A DNA stretch of 64,000 nucleotides from Poecilobothrus nobilitatus (GCA_947095535.1 OX352774.1:37836496-37900495); one strand, 5' to 3'. Shown: positions 51,401 to 61,889, counted from the stretch's first letter. Notes: generated by a model from the letters alone, not told the origin. A program made the numbers and translations.

Positions 51401-53962
51401 ATTGGAGTCCTTTGAACTCATAATGTTTTATTATTTATTCCATGAACTAGGTTTAATAGTTTATTTTTAACGTACACGTTAATTACCTTGACATAGTCTG
51501 TTTTCTATAACAGGAAGATGTCTAATACAGTTTTCTTATCATTAAGAATAATATCAATATGTCATTGTTTTAATTTTTCAGGAAATATTATTTAAAATAT
51601 ATCTAAGTATATATGCCATAGATAAGACAATTATTAAGCTAATAAAATTTTATTTAAGGGCTATTTCAATAATACCTAATATATTATTAAAGTTCTTTAC
51701 TTAAATTAAGTACATACCTATAAACTGTCAATCTAAATATTATATACTAATAAAATAAACACTGCACTATACATTTTTATTTGAATAAAGTAAATAAGTG
51801 TTGACTATAATATTCAACATAATGTATGCGTGACAAGAAATACAAAATAATGTTAAGAGCAAAGAGAACCAGACAAGATAGAATAATATATGTACTTATA
51901 CAGGAAGCATTATATAAGCTTTAAAAGATTTTCTTGTTTATTTTATTTTACACATTGTTAAATTTATAAAAATTTAACTTTTATAAAGTAAAATTAATAA
52001 GAAAATTTCATTTTGTTATAAAAAATATTACATATAAATTGAAATTGTTTTAAAGACTTTTATGAGGTTTAAGAATTATTTCAATTAAATGAAGACATGA
52101 TTATTTATATATTATGTACCGAAGTATATCAAAAGATATAAAATAAAATTACAAGTAGTTAGTAAAATAATTTAATTTTTATTAATTTATTAATACAAAT
52201 GTATAAAAATAATTAATTGTATTATTCAATGCAATTCAATATGAGCATTTCGATATATCTACTTATATTTTTTTTTTGTTGATTAAGACTGAGATAACGG
52301 ATCACTTAATCACTAAACTCTAGGTTCGTAGTGCACCTATCAAAAAATGTAAGAACCTATTCGATACGAGTGTTGTTGTTAAGTTTCCTTAGATTCATTC
52401 CATGATGATACTACTCTGACGGAAGAAGTTTTGAAAACTTTTGGAGTCCATGTCACTTAAATCTTGGAAAAAAAAACTACCGAAACAGTGCTTACAGAGA
52501 AATTGTTTCACGTTCTCGTAAAACGTCAATTCCTCTTCAAAATTTACAGTTAAGATCTACATGTAAATACATATTCTTCTAACATGTCTTCCCAAAAAAA
52601 AAATACCCATAATAACACCAACCAATTGTTTTATTTTAGGTTGATAGATACTAATAAAATACTAATTCAAATCCGGCCATTGAGTACAACTGTCTCAAAT
52701 CTGGCTTCGGTTGTACTTCAAGTTGCACCTGCAAGCCACCGCTCTTTAACCAATATAGCTCAATATAGCTTTGTTGGATGATCTACCGCCTCGTTCCCTG
52801 TCGTCTTCTCATGCCCTGCGACGTAAAACAAGTTGATAGTGTTCTGGACTGATAATATTTTCAATACTTTTCAACAGTCCTCTAATATCTAAGATTTGGT
52901 AAGTCTTGCTGCTACGAATTCAATTGTCGCTTGACTATCAGAGTAGAATGTAATTCTGTTCTCTGTAAAATCTGAAAGCCTTTTAACCAATACAAAGTTG
53001 ATCATCTGCAATACCGCGTTTTTATTCTATTTTAGAGCCCGTCTTAATTACTTTTATATCTACTTAATTAATTTTAGAATTGTTCTATAGCAACTTATTA
53101 ATCTATTTGAAACTGTTATTATCAAGAATATGACATATTTATTATGATATACAATTTTTTTTTTAAAACTTGAAAGAAGCTTAAAATTGAAAAAAAAACT
53201 ATCAATATAACAAAAATGAAGAAAATATGTAATAAAAAAACTTTTCCTCTGTCGGTAATACCGGAAAAAAAATGAAAAACCGTAACATAGTTAAGACTTA
53301 TCACCGTTTACAGATCTTGCATTGTTTACGCTACCTTTAAATTTCAACAAAACTCTATTCTTATTATTTTAATAACTTATTATTAAAGTTTTGTTCACAA
53401 TAGAAATTTTATTTATAATAAATATTAAATATTAAATAAACATTATATAAACTTACAAGAAAAATGGTGGCATATCAGTGCAAAAAATTTTACTTAATGA
53501 TAATGGCAGTGAAAAACTTATAAAGAACAATGACAATGTTACAATCACACCATTGTTCATACATTTTAGTATTCTACCATCCTAAATTAACAACAAAAAA
53601 AAAAAAAAAAAAGAAGAACAAACAAATAAGTTTTAAAATATAAATGAATTGATTTTTTAATGTTAAAATAAAAAATTACCCACTCTAAAATTATGTGCCA
53701 ATATTTTTGCCATTGCAATTATACAACTTGTGATACCATTGCTAAGTAAACCCATTATACAAAATCCTATTAAATCTCTAAATAATGGTAATCCTTCTTC
53801 TGAATCAAATAAAGAAGATTTACGTTCTTTTATAATAGTAGATTGATTAGATCTAAGATCTTTTATTATTGAAGGTGGATTAGAATCTTTCACAATGTTT
53901 GATTGATTGGCCTCTTTAACATCCAATATACTAACATCCTTTTTCTTTTCCCCTGTTGACAT
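44922..53962 (-). CDS. CLN3/battenin-like multi-pass membrane protein, five-exon gene model
   Basis: Joined exons (minus strand): 53962-53684, 53581-53457, 49426-49271, 49203-48825, 45419-44922. All four introns have GT/AG ends and the reading frame is kept through phases 0, 2, 2 and 0, giving 478 residues. The ATG is the first in frame after an upstream TAA at 53977-53975. Residues 1-61 are polar and contain a loose repeat of IVKD/IIKD/IIKE. RDLIGFCIMGLLSN (62-75) opens the first membrane segment and matches the start of the CLN3 core. About ten further hydrophobic segments follow, with a basic loop and LKEKLEIYQTKWKILIPAF near 285-303, the position where CLN3 has its SLRERW...WYIVPL stretch. 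CLN3 is a lysosomal/endosomal membrane protein (established knowledge); location and role here are inferred. The length is close to the family's roughly 440. The family's SSGLGE and WSSGTGGAG motifs are badly eroded, and no C-terminal CAAX is present (it ends DLFW). It may be a diverged paralogue. I am fairly sure of the gene and somewhat less sure of the family. Confidence 0.75.
45560..46185 (+). repeat. Diverged repeat copy in intron 4, related to 47463-48355
   Basis: ATAACTCAAAAAATAATGGAGCTG near 45626 parallels ATAACTCAAAAAATAAAGAAGC at 47490. TGCTAACGACTTCTGTAAAATG near 45818 parallels the 47700 unit. The end CATCGTCAACTCTACCCTC parallels the tail of the family. Confidence 0.6.
46395..47462 (+). 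repeat. Mosaic element in intron 4: left half as at 25060, right half as copy C
   Basis: The left third matches 25070-25330 and 9530-9800. The right two thirds match 39350-40055, including the tail with ACGGTTCGTACGG and TATTCTTCCTCGTTTT. A 15-bp unit CCGTCCGTCTGCCTG is tandemly doubled at 46480-46494 and 46495-46509. Confidence 0.75.
47463..48355 (+). repeat. Tandem array of about six 130-bp units with a family-type tail
   Basis: AATAACTCAGTGTCTAYT-type landmarks occur near 47470, 47637, 47764 and 48026, and CAACTTYTGYAAAATTTGGTT-type landmarks near 47700, 47830, 47948 and 48090, giving a period close to 130 bp. The tail ACGGGTATCCCAGAGATGAC and CTACTGCACTCATCCTCTTTT echoes the end of the 1.6-kb family. 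The open frame at 47695-47928 is part of the array. Confidence 0.75.
48825..49203 (-). CDS. CLN3-like gene, exon 4
   Basis: This 379-bp exon has acceptor ATAATAG and a consensus GTAAGT donor. It encodes YESEGFAIASDVSPALF..., two or three membrane helices, a basic cytosolic loop (KSKKNARTHRNKLGRY) and then FTLKEKLEIYQTKWKILIPA. This last segment lines up with the conserved CLN3 stretch that leads into the later helices. The exon ends on a whole codon, matching the phase of exon 5. A frame also stays open upstream across the short intron 3, which could mislead gene finders into extending this exon to an ATG at 49319. Confidence 0.78.
49271..49426 (-). CDS. CLN3-like gene, exon 3
   Basis: This 156-bp exon begins after AG and completes the codon left open by exon 2, giving leucine. 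It encodes LARLFASHIYEILG... through GIGCIAFSYAIQES to QYGQYFIG. This is where CLN3 proteins have SSGLGE followed by LTAFY. The glycines and a glutamate in equivalent places (GIG, QES) are kept, but the rest has changed. The donor is GTACCT, and the next intron is only 67 bp. Confidence 0.74.
49663..50510 (+). pseudogene. Non-LTR retrotransposon fragment: RNase H domain plus CCHC C terminus
   Basis: Frame 1 (from 49663) reads PDHCSVFQAEIMAIQEAL and then ILSDSQAALKSLES before TAA. A shifted frame reads VINCRKLLNEM, CGVPGHRRILGNEKADEFAR. These contain the RNase H acidic residues E (FQAE), D (SDSQ) and D (KADE). Further on come SVGIIAGHCLIGKHDL and HCRACKDEDEEETTVHLLCE, a C-x2-C...H-x3-C motif typical of the C terminus of RNase H-bearing LINEs (R1/LOA/I-like groups). 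The 3' end has TTAACATAACTTAACTTATAAC, a tail type seen in such elements. Several stops and frameshifts make it inactive. It lies in intron 2 of the CLN3-like gene, antisense to it. Confidence 0.85.
50511..52699. other. Intronic A+T-rich DNA between the two RNase H relics
   Basis: This belongs to intron 2 (53456-49427) of the CLN3-like gene. No exon keeping the required phase was found, and none is needed. Confidence 0.5.
52700..53025 (-). pseudogene. Second RNase H relic of a non-LTR retrotransposon
   Basis: The minus strand reads AVLQMINFVLVKRLSDFTEN, then RITFYSDSQATIEFVAA, a stop, then after a shift NLFYVAGHEKTTGNEAVD. SDSQA and the GH...GNEA.D pattern are RNase H hallmarks. The match is weaker than that of 49663-50510 and probably comes from a different element. 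It lies in intron 2 in the same orientation as the gene. Confidence 0.7.
53457..53581 (-). CDS. CLN3-like gene, exon 2
   Basis: This is a 125-bp exon with acceptor TTTAG and a consensus GTAAGT donor. It encodes about 41 residues, DGRILKC... to ...CTDMPPFF, mostly one long hydrophobic segment, and its last codon is split after two bases. The luminal loop that follows the first helix in human CLN3 is almost absent here. The exon is too short to stand out as an ORF. It was found by looking for an open frame between splice sites next to exon 1. Confidence 0.72.
53684..53962 (-). CDS. CLN3-like gene, exon 1 (start codon, N-terminal tail, first membrane segment)
   Basis: This exon encodes residues 1-93. 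The tail is rich in S, N, K and D and carries three imperfect repeats ending IVKD, IIKD and IIKE, then an acidic SSLFDSEEG stretch and the first membrane helix (about 64-88). Two donors overlap at the end: GTGGGT after residue 93 and GTAATT four bases later. Only the first joins exon 2 without an immediate stop, so it was chosen although the second looks nearer to consensus. An in-frame TAA lies 15 bases upstream of the ATG, so the start is well bounded. Confidence 0.78.
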
Positions 53963-55397
53963 TTTTTTTCCGAATTATTTAATAAATTTTCAATATAATT
54001 TTATTTTTTAAAAATTCTATTTTTTGTTGTTAAATGTTAACTACATCCAATTCTGTTTAACTTTAAGAAGAAAACAAAACAAAACAAAAATAAATAAATA
54101 TGTCATTTTTAAATAGGTATACATGACATAATATATGTAGTTACTATGGTTACCATTAATTTAAAAATATGTGCTGAACCACTGATTAAAGATAAAAGTT
54201 AACGATATAGAAAAGGTATTTTTATAATATTAAACAAAAATAAAATTAATTAGAAGTTTTCTATTAGAAAATTAACACTCAATTAAGTTGTATTCATTTA
54301 AGGTATACCGGATTATAAAAAATTTAATTTAAATTGGTTACCAATATATTGAATTTTCTATTTAATACCATAAAATTATATTTATAGAGGAGGGATTTCA
54401 CGAAATAAAATAAAAATATTATTAGAGAATATTAATAAACTTTAACAATAATAAAAAAATTAATTAAAAATTTTCTAGTTTTATAAATAGTTAAAAGTTT
54501 TAATCAGTGGTGAAGTTTTTATAAAATTAATAATTGATTTGATTACCATTAGCTATTAAAAATATTTTGGTCTGCCTTAAAAGTTAACTTAAAATAATGC
54601 GAACTTAAGGCCAGTGTAAAATACCGTAAAAATAATGACAGTTGATGAATTTTTGTTTCCTTAATAAAATTAATAAGTTAAAAAAATTAAAAAAAAAAAA
54701 ATACTTTTAAGGGTAGGGAAGTGATGTATTTATTTTTTTATAATCACTAAGTTACTAAAATAAGGAAGAATCCAAAACAATTAGCTTGAATAAAAGTAAA
54801 ATATTAGAATACATTACTTTATTAAAGGTACTGGCATAATCAAACATAATTTTGTGTAGTCATGACAGAAATGTGGTCAAAAAAATTTTAAATGTATTGA
54901 GTTGGTACATGATATTTATCTACGTTTATCTATATGGCTAACTTTTATGCTCTTGTTACAATCATTTTACCATTACAACCAAATTTATGGCTACCAACTA
55001 ACTTGTAGCACTACACAATTTATGTAAGTAAAGTTCTTAAACTAATTACATACTTGGTTTACTCTGACAGACAAATCAAAAATATATACTTATACATTTT
55101 GACAATTTTTTTCTATAAATTATTTTTTCTATAAAATTTAACTACATTTGCTTCGACCGTTGCTTTTTTATGACTGAAAACAATGATTTACAGAGGTTTG
55201 AAATTCATAACCATGGTTATGTTGATAACATTATTATAATCAGAGTATTACGCTTTCCATTTGCTTTGAAATGTCAAAGATATTGTGTTCTCATATTTAT
55301 TATTCACATTAATATTCATATTTGATATTTTGAATTTCTCTCTTCAATTTCACAAGGAAATGGAGTTCACACTCACACAGAAATTGATTCAAAACCT
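53963..55397. other. Upstream region of the CLN3-like gene
   Basis: A+T-rich. No convincing core promoter or upstream non-coding exon could be picked out. Confidence 0.4.
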
Positions 55398-56984
55398 AAA
55401 CGAGGAAGAATACAGTTGACTTTGTCAACTCTTAGATACCCGTACGAACCGTTAGTATGTTCACAGCCTGTCACTTTGCTTACAATATCATTGTTTTAAT
55501 ATTTTAGTATTTTAAAATAATTTGGGTGAATTTTATAATTTCTAGTACTAGGGGTTGTACATATATTCAAACTATATGTTTATTTATATGTACATTCTTC
55601 AAAAGCAGATTCTAACCTTTCACATAACGATTATCAATCCAAAACTTTTTCAAATATTCTATAGTACCATTTAATACTAAGCGGTAAATGTATATTAAAT
55701 TTACTTAGTACAAAATAGTAAATATAATTTTAAATATTATATTATATTATATTTAAATATTCCATTGACAGAATAATTTCTTATAAGTACAATAAAATAC
55801 ATATATGTATGTAAATACGGCGCTATATAATATACATCTATACTCTTATCATTCATTCACTAGTGACATATACGATATATTGTAAATAAACATGATATTA
55901 TATAAGTATGTATATATATCAATATCATATAAATAAAAATTCTTCAAGCAACCGTTATGTTGTTCATTTAATTACATTTTTTTGTACTACGCATTATATC
56001 CTCAACAATTTCAAATTATCGAGTGAAACAAAATGGAAAAAATTCGTTAAAGAAATTTGTTAGAAAATTTGAAAAAATCAAGTAACACTTTCGTCAATTA
56101 TAAAGTAACCCTATGTTATTAAAAAAAGTTGTTAACAGAAATAAGAGTATAATGTTGAAGCTTTAATTTTTGTGTATTACTTCAAAAAAATTTTAACAGG
56201 TGTTCAAGTTACAGGTGTTTAAAAATAGGAAATTTTCAGTTTTTGACTCCTTACAGCTCCTAAACGGGGAGTGATACAAAAAAAATTTCTGAAATGACTC
56301 ATACTTATTTTCAAAGATCTAACTTCTGTCAAAATTTCAAGTTTCCAACTTTAACCGTTTAGAAGATAGAAGGGTTAAAGAATTTTGCAAAATTTGAGTT
56401 TCGCATAACGGTAAATTAAGACACCGTATGCCACAAATATATATTTATTGTTTATACACTTTTAAAGCTAATAAAAGTAGTAATCGTTTGGCGTTTTGAA
56501 AATGAAGATATACCTTATACAACTTATGCTATAACAATTCACATATAGAGCTTTTATGAACCTTTGGGGAGCTGTAGCTCCGTAACGGGTGGGGCTACAA
56601 AAAAAAGTTACTAAAAATAAAATTAATATTTTTGTGAGATCTATCAGCAGTTAAAATTTCATAGCTCTATTTCAAAAAAAATGTGGGGATCTAAAAGTTA
56701 GGTGTTCGAGAGCTACCTTAAGGTTTGGTCCAAACTCAACCAAAAAAAATAGGGAACCTACAAATTACTTCAAGAATATTTTGTGTAAATTTCAAGATTC
56801 TAGCTTTCTTAGTTTTTGAGTTAGCGTGCTGACGGACGGACGGACGGACGGACATGGCTCAAAAGTCTTAGAATTTTTTTCTGATCCGATCCATACCTTT
56901 GAAGGTATATCTAGCTCGCTTATTTCGAGGTGTTACAAACGGAGGAGTAATTTTATTATACCCGATCCTATCGTACGGGTATAA
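55398..56984 (-). mobile_element. 1.6-kb non-coding repeat family, copy D
   Basis: A full copy in the same orientation as copy A, starting AAACGAGGAAGAATACAGTT on the plus strand and ending TATCGTACGGGTATA. By eye it differs from A at only a few percent of positions, including small indels such as CGATATATTGTAAAT for CGATATGTAAAT. Confidence 0.88.
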
Positions 56985-57230
56985 AAAACAATCTGGTAGC
57001 AATTTTCGTATACGTCGCAAATCGGCGTTAATGGACGTAAAAAAACTTTAATTATAACTGCACATTAAGAAATAAAAATTCCATTTTAATCAATCAATAT
57101 TTCGTCGGGGCAACAAAGAAAATTAATTTATATATATATTTTTCTAAATTTCATTATGCATATGGGGGTATTAACACTACATATGTTGCAGAGAGAATTA
57201 ATAGAAACAAAATTTTCTTATTCTCTTATT

Positions 57231-57592
57231 GGGCCATTCCACACGAGTAGTGTCCTCTTTCGTTATTTTTTACATTTACCTTCGCTTGATTCCGTCTTGT
57301 CTATAAACTAAATTTGTGGTGGGGATTTTTAGGAGTAATTTTTTAATCCAAAATTTTAGAGTTTAAAAATTTAGTCCACTAACACAAACAAAACCTCAAA
57401 TAAAAATTTTTTTAGGGTCATGTGTACATTTCATTCTCGTATTTATTACCTCTCACAACAAATTTTGTTTTAAAATGAAATATTTACACACACATATAAA
57501 AGTAACGACAATCGAAAGCAACAGTGTGGAAATAAAAAAAAGAGGAAATTAGTCACGAAACGAAAGAGGATACTAATCGTATGGAATTGCCC
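57231..57592. mobile_element. 362-bp MITE with about 34-bp terminal inverted repeats
   Basis: The left end GGGCCATTCCACACGAGTAG and following TGTCCTCTTTCGTT pair with the right end at about four mismatches. ATT flanks each side (57228-57230 and 57593-57595), a likely 3-bp target duplication. The termini and 3-bp duplication suggest a Harbinger-like or related family. No coding is present. Confidence 0.78.
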
Positions 57593-58593
57593 ATTGTCCT
57601 CCTTTAGTGGTTGGTCTGCATTTTAATCAAAATTAATTAAATTGTATTTTATAATTTCAAAAAGATTTTGACAGATCATGAAATATTATGAAAAATAAAT
57701 ATTATATGAGTGCTGTTGTAGGTATGTGTTACCAATTTACAATATAAATGAATTAACATTTTTTACAGAAAAAATTTCAAAATTAAAGACGAACCTGTTG
57801 AATTTTTATCACTGTTTTTAAAAAAAATATAAAACAAAAATTCTTTTGAAAAAACTGGATTTTTCCACAAGGTTAATAAATTTTGTTTTTATTTTTTCGA
57901 AATAAAATAAATGAAAAAAGACATGGGGTTAAAAAATCAATTTTGTTTTTTTTTTCTGTAATCTTCTTCCTACCCAAAAATAAATAAATAAATGTAATAT
58001 ACTTGTGTCTATCTTAATTCTTAACTAAAAAATATCTAAAAAAATAGACAATAAAAATGTCTATATAATTTTTATATAATTTATTATATGTATATAAAAA
58101 CGTCAACATTTAGGCAATCGTTTTATTTTACCCAAATCTCATCATTGTAAATATTTTTCTTTTTCCCTTTTTATTTTTCTTTCTCTTTATAATTTTAGTT
58201 CCACCTATTTAAATATGTTTAGACAAGTTATGTTAACCTTTTCCATAAATAATAGACAATATACTTTAACATTGAGTAATTCATAGAATTTAATAAATTA
58301 TCTTATGACTTTTCTTTTTCTATATATATTTATATGTATGTATATGTATATAAAAGTACGAGTATTTTCCAGACAATAATTACATTTTAATTGAAAGATT
58401 GTCAACCCTATATTTTAAGGATTAAAAAATAAATATTTTTTTTTTTATGTTTTTTGAAAAATATTCTATTTTTGACAATTTGAATTAATTTTTTATCAGT
58501 AGTTTAATTTTTACTAGTTTATATAACTAAGTATATACAAGTACATTATGTATGTTTGTGTTTTGCGTGAAAGATAAGTGCTTTAGTATTAAA
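57593..58593. other. A+T-rich DNA with no recognised gene
   Basis: No gene or known repeat was noticed. Confidence 0.4.
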
Positions 58594-59014
58594 TATATGG
58601 CTGTCAGAAATAACCCCGCAAGAATAAAATGAAACAACATCTCAAAATTTTGTATGGAAAATAACGTCGCAAAAATTGGGGTGATATTTCATTTTTTTTT
58701 TTGGGCTTTATTTCATAGGAAATAATGCCCCAAAACAATTATATTTTACGGATTATTTTATTATTTTGTAGGATTATTTCATTTTCATAATTACGAAAAG
58801 AACCAAATTATATTCTGGAAAAGCTATAATAAATATTCTGGAAAAGCAGAATACCTTGATTTTGAAAAAAGGAATAATATCCTGATTTAATTTCACTTTA
58901 TTGTAGGAATATTTCATTTTGAATTTAGGGTATTATTTCATAATGAAATAATCCCGAAATTTTTTTGGGTGTTATTTAACTTGTTATTGGGATGTTATTT
59001 TTGGTGGACTATAT
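58594..59014. mobile_element. Foldback-type element with many GAAATAATNCCC units
   Basis: The ends ATATGGCTGTCAGAAATAAC and GTTATTTTTGGTGGACTATA are imperfect inverted repeats. Inside, a unit like GAAATAATSCCSMAAA occurs on the left, and its reverse (GGGNNTTATTTCAT) occurs about eight times toward the right. The whole unit can fold on itself. No coding capacity is visible. Confidence 0.6.
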
Positions 59015-60821
59015 ATAGAAAAGGGAGATGAATTTTTGAGGTTTGACGATAATATAAATTGTAACTAAAAATTAACGTAGTATGCTATAAAGGAATTTTC
59101 AAGCTTAATGACAAAATGATTGAAAAAAAAAAATTGATTAATTCATGAGAAAAAAAATTGCCTTTTCCAAGAAAAAAGAAAAAAAATATCCAGTCTAACA
59201 TCAGTTTGTGCAATTTAAAAATCGATCAAGCCATTTCTATAACAAAAAACAAAAAAAAAAAATCTCCACCACTAATGAGAATAAAATTTTTTAAATGAGA
59301 ATGAATTTTTTTATTTTTTGTTGTAAATTTTTGTCGCAAAAGTGAATCCATAACGAAAGGATCAATGATAATCTTTTACAGAAAAATTATTTAAAAATCA
59401 ATCCTAAAAATATGCAATAAAGAAAATGTATATTATAATTTTTTTTTTTGTTTGCATATTTACGATTCTTAATAATCCGAATCATGGAAAATAAATAAAT
59501 TAGTTTTCATTAAAATATAAAAAATAAAAATTTAAAAAATGAAAATATAAAAAATAAAAATATAAAAATTTTTAACTTAAGCTCCAATCAATACTAACAG
59601 ATTCATAAGTTTCCTGATTTTGTATCATTATTTTCAAACTGTTGATATAAATTACCTATTAATTTAATAAATCAGCATGACAAAACTGACAATATATTTC
59701 AAATAAACAAATTTAAGTGTTTTATTATCAAAAAAAAAAAAAAAAATTAAAACAAAAAAAAAGAAAACTTTGGATGATAAAAATTGTAAACTGAAAATGG
59801 TATAAAATGGATTCAAATGATAATTTTCAACTGTCTGATTTTTTTATTTGCATATTCGATATTGATCTAAAAAAATATTTATATATTTATATATATGTAA
59901 TCTATATGTATATATTTATTTATTTATTTTTTGAATTGCCTATATTATAATGGAAAACCTACACTGTCTGCATCCTTTGACCTAGCTATCATTTTTCATC
60001 AGGAAAAAAGTTCAAATAAAAAACAAAAAATAAAAAAAAAGAGATGAGAAAATAAGTTAAAAAAAGAGCTGACAATTGGAATTATTTCAATTTATACAGA
60101 AAAATCAAAAATAAATCAGCAAAAAAAAAAATTATTTTGTATCGATTCCCTTATCGTTATAATGACATCATAAAGAATGAGTTGTTTGTTTGTTTCTTTG
60201 TTTATTGGTTTTTATTTTCGGCTGATCCCTTTTTTAATTTTTTGAATGAAATGTTTTATGAAATCCTTTTCAATTTATTGATTATGTCTATCTTTTAATA
60301 TTTTATTTATATGTAGTTTTTTTTTTTTCTTTGGTTTATTATTTTACGAAAAATATTCTTGTTAAATGACGAAAATTTTAAATAGAGTAAAATAAAATGA
60401 GAAGACAATTAATTTAATGGTGGATTTTGTTTTATATAATATAAAACATCAAAATAAAATCAATATTATTTGATGTAGTATAATTTATATCAAAAATGTT
60501 TTCTGTCGGTTTTTTTTTTCTTTTATAATGGGGCGATTTGAAAATTTAGTTTTTGATTAAACTAACAATGAGTTAGTTTGGGGTTCAAGTTTCATAGAGT
60601 TATCAGAATCTCTCTGTATAAATTGACTTTCCTCTTGAACAACATGTACTAATTACTGATCGTAAAAACATTAGACGAAGTCGACTCTTGAGTACAAAGG
60701 TCTTTGGTGGTGTATTAAAAGTGTAACTTGGATTGATGATATAAAAATAAAGAAAAAAATATTCTATCAGACAACCAAGCAGTCAGTTAAAGGTACTAAT
60801 TTCACAACCAATTAAAACCTA
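59015..60821. other. A+T-rich DNA with no recognised gene
   Basis: Homopolymer runs and TA-rich DNA. No gene was noticed. Confidence 0.4.
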
Positions 60822-60900
60822 AGCAGGTGCTCAGGTAAGGTTTAGCAAAATTAAAACACTTGTGAACAAACATTAAATAACTCTTACCTGAGCACCTGCT
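60822..60900. repeat. Perfect 18-bp inverted repeat with a 43-bp centre
   Basis: AGCAGGTGCTCAGGTAAG (60822-60839) is exactly reversed at 60883-60900. The arms are about half G+C in very A+T-rich DNA, and each holds an E-box-like CAGGTG. Confidence 0.9.
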
Positions 60901-60959
60901 CCTGTAGGTATAGATGGAAACAAAGAAGTAAATTGACTTGCAAAATAATGTAACTTCCT

Positions 60960-61195
60960 TTACAGGCCCTGAACTGTCGGAACACTGCCGGTTAAAGTGG
61001 TACTTATAGAATATTGGAATAGAAAATGACGGTACATGTAGATTCTGTGAAGAAGAAAAGAGCAAACTCCAGGACACGTACTACTGCGGAACCTTACTCA
61101 GAATAAGATATGTGCATGTTGGAGCATATTACTTTATCAAAAATGAGCTGCCAGTAATAAAACTTCTACAGATCTTTAGTTTCTTAAAGAATCTT
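60960..61195 (+). pseudogene. Relic of a non-LTR retrotransposon ORF2 C terminus
   Basis: The frame reads EHCRLKWYL, a stop, NIGIENDGTCRFCEEEKSK, then on to CGTLLRIRYVHVGAYYF. This is the 'GHC.LK.HL..IGIENDG.CRFCEEE' signature that follows the RNase H domain. It is less decayed than its relative at 37190-37490. It stands alone without RNase H or reverse transcriptase upstream, so it is a 5'-truncated copy. Confidence 0.72.
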
Positions 61196-61889
61196 GTTAA
61201 TCTTTTCATTTCAAATCAATGCATCAATTTATTTGTCCAAAATCATAAAATATGTAATGATTAGACAAACTATTATCTTAATTTTAACTCAATACTTTAT
61301 TCTAAACTGAAAAGTATTTGCTAATTGACTTTTTATTTCTGTTGTAACTACAGATAATTAGAAAATAAATTTGGTTCAATTAATAATGTTTTATAACTAT
61401 CGTTCATCAAAAATGACAGTTATTTTGTAAAATCATTAATTAAAAATAAAAAAAAAGGAAATAATTGTTTTTAAATTAATAAAATATCATTTATAATGAA
61501 TAATTATAAGAGTTAATTTGACAAAATATTATACGGTATAAAAGATGAGAAAGTGAAAAATTTCTTAAATTGCTTAAATGATAAGCTAAAAATTGCAAAG
61601 GAGAATGGCAATAGAAAATGATGAAAATTTAAAAAAGTTTTATGACAATAAAATTGAAATTTTGTTGACAGTCACCATTAAAATGATATGAACTTAGAAA
61701 CTTTTTCAATACATATTATATAAATTCTTTAAAAAAATACTTTTTTTTATTATTTTATGATTTAAATGATGGAACGGTATAGCAATCAACAATCAACGAA
61801 TTTTCAAACTTAAATTTTAGGGTAATTGTAACAGAAATTTTTAATGAAACAGTTCTTCATTTAAAAAATTTAATATTAACAACCTAATA
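61196..61889. other. A+T-rich DNA with no recognised gene
   Basis: No gene or known repeat was noticed. Confidence 0.4.

Noticed and set aside
53122..53304. Possible extra exon of the CLN3-like gene
   Set aside because: It is hydrophobic, but exons 2 and 3 already join in phase with no gap in the family layout, and no fitting splice sites were found.
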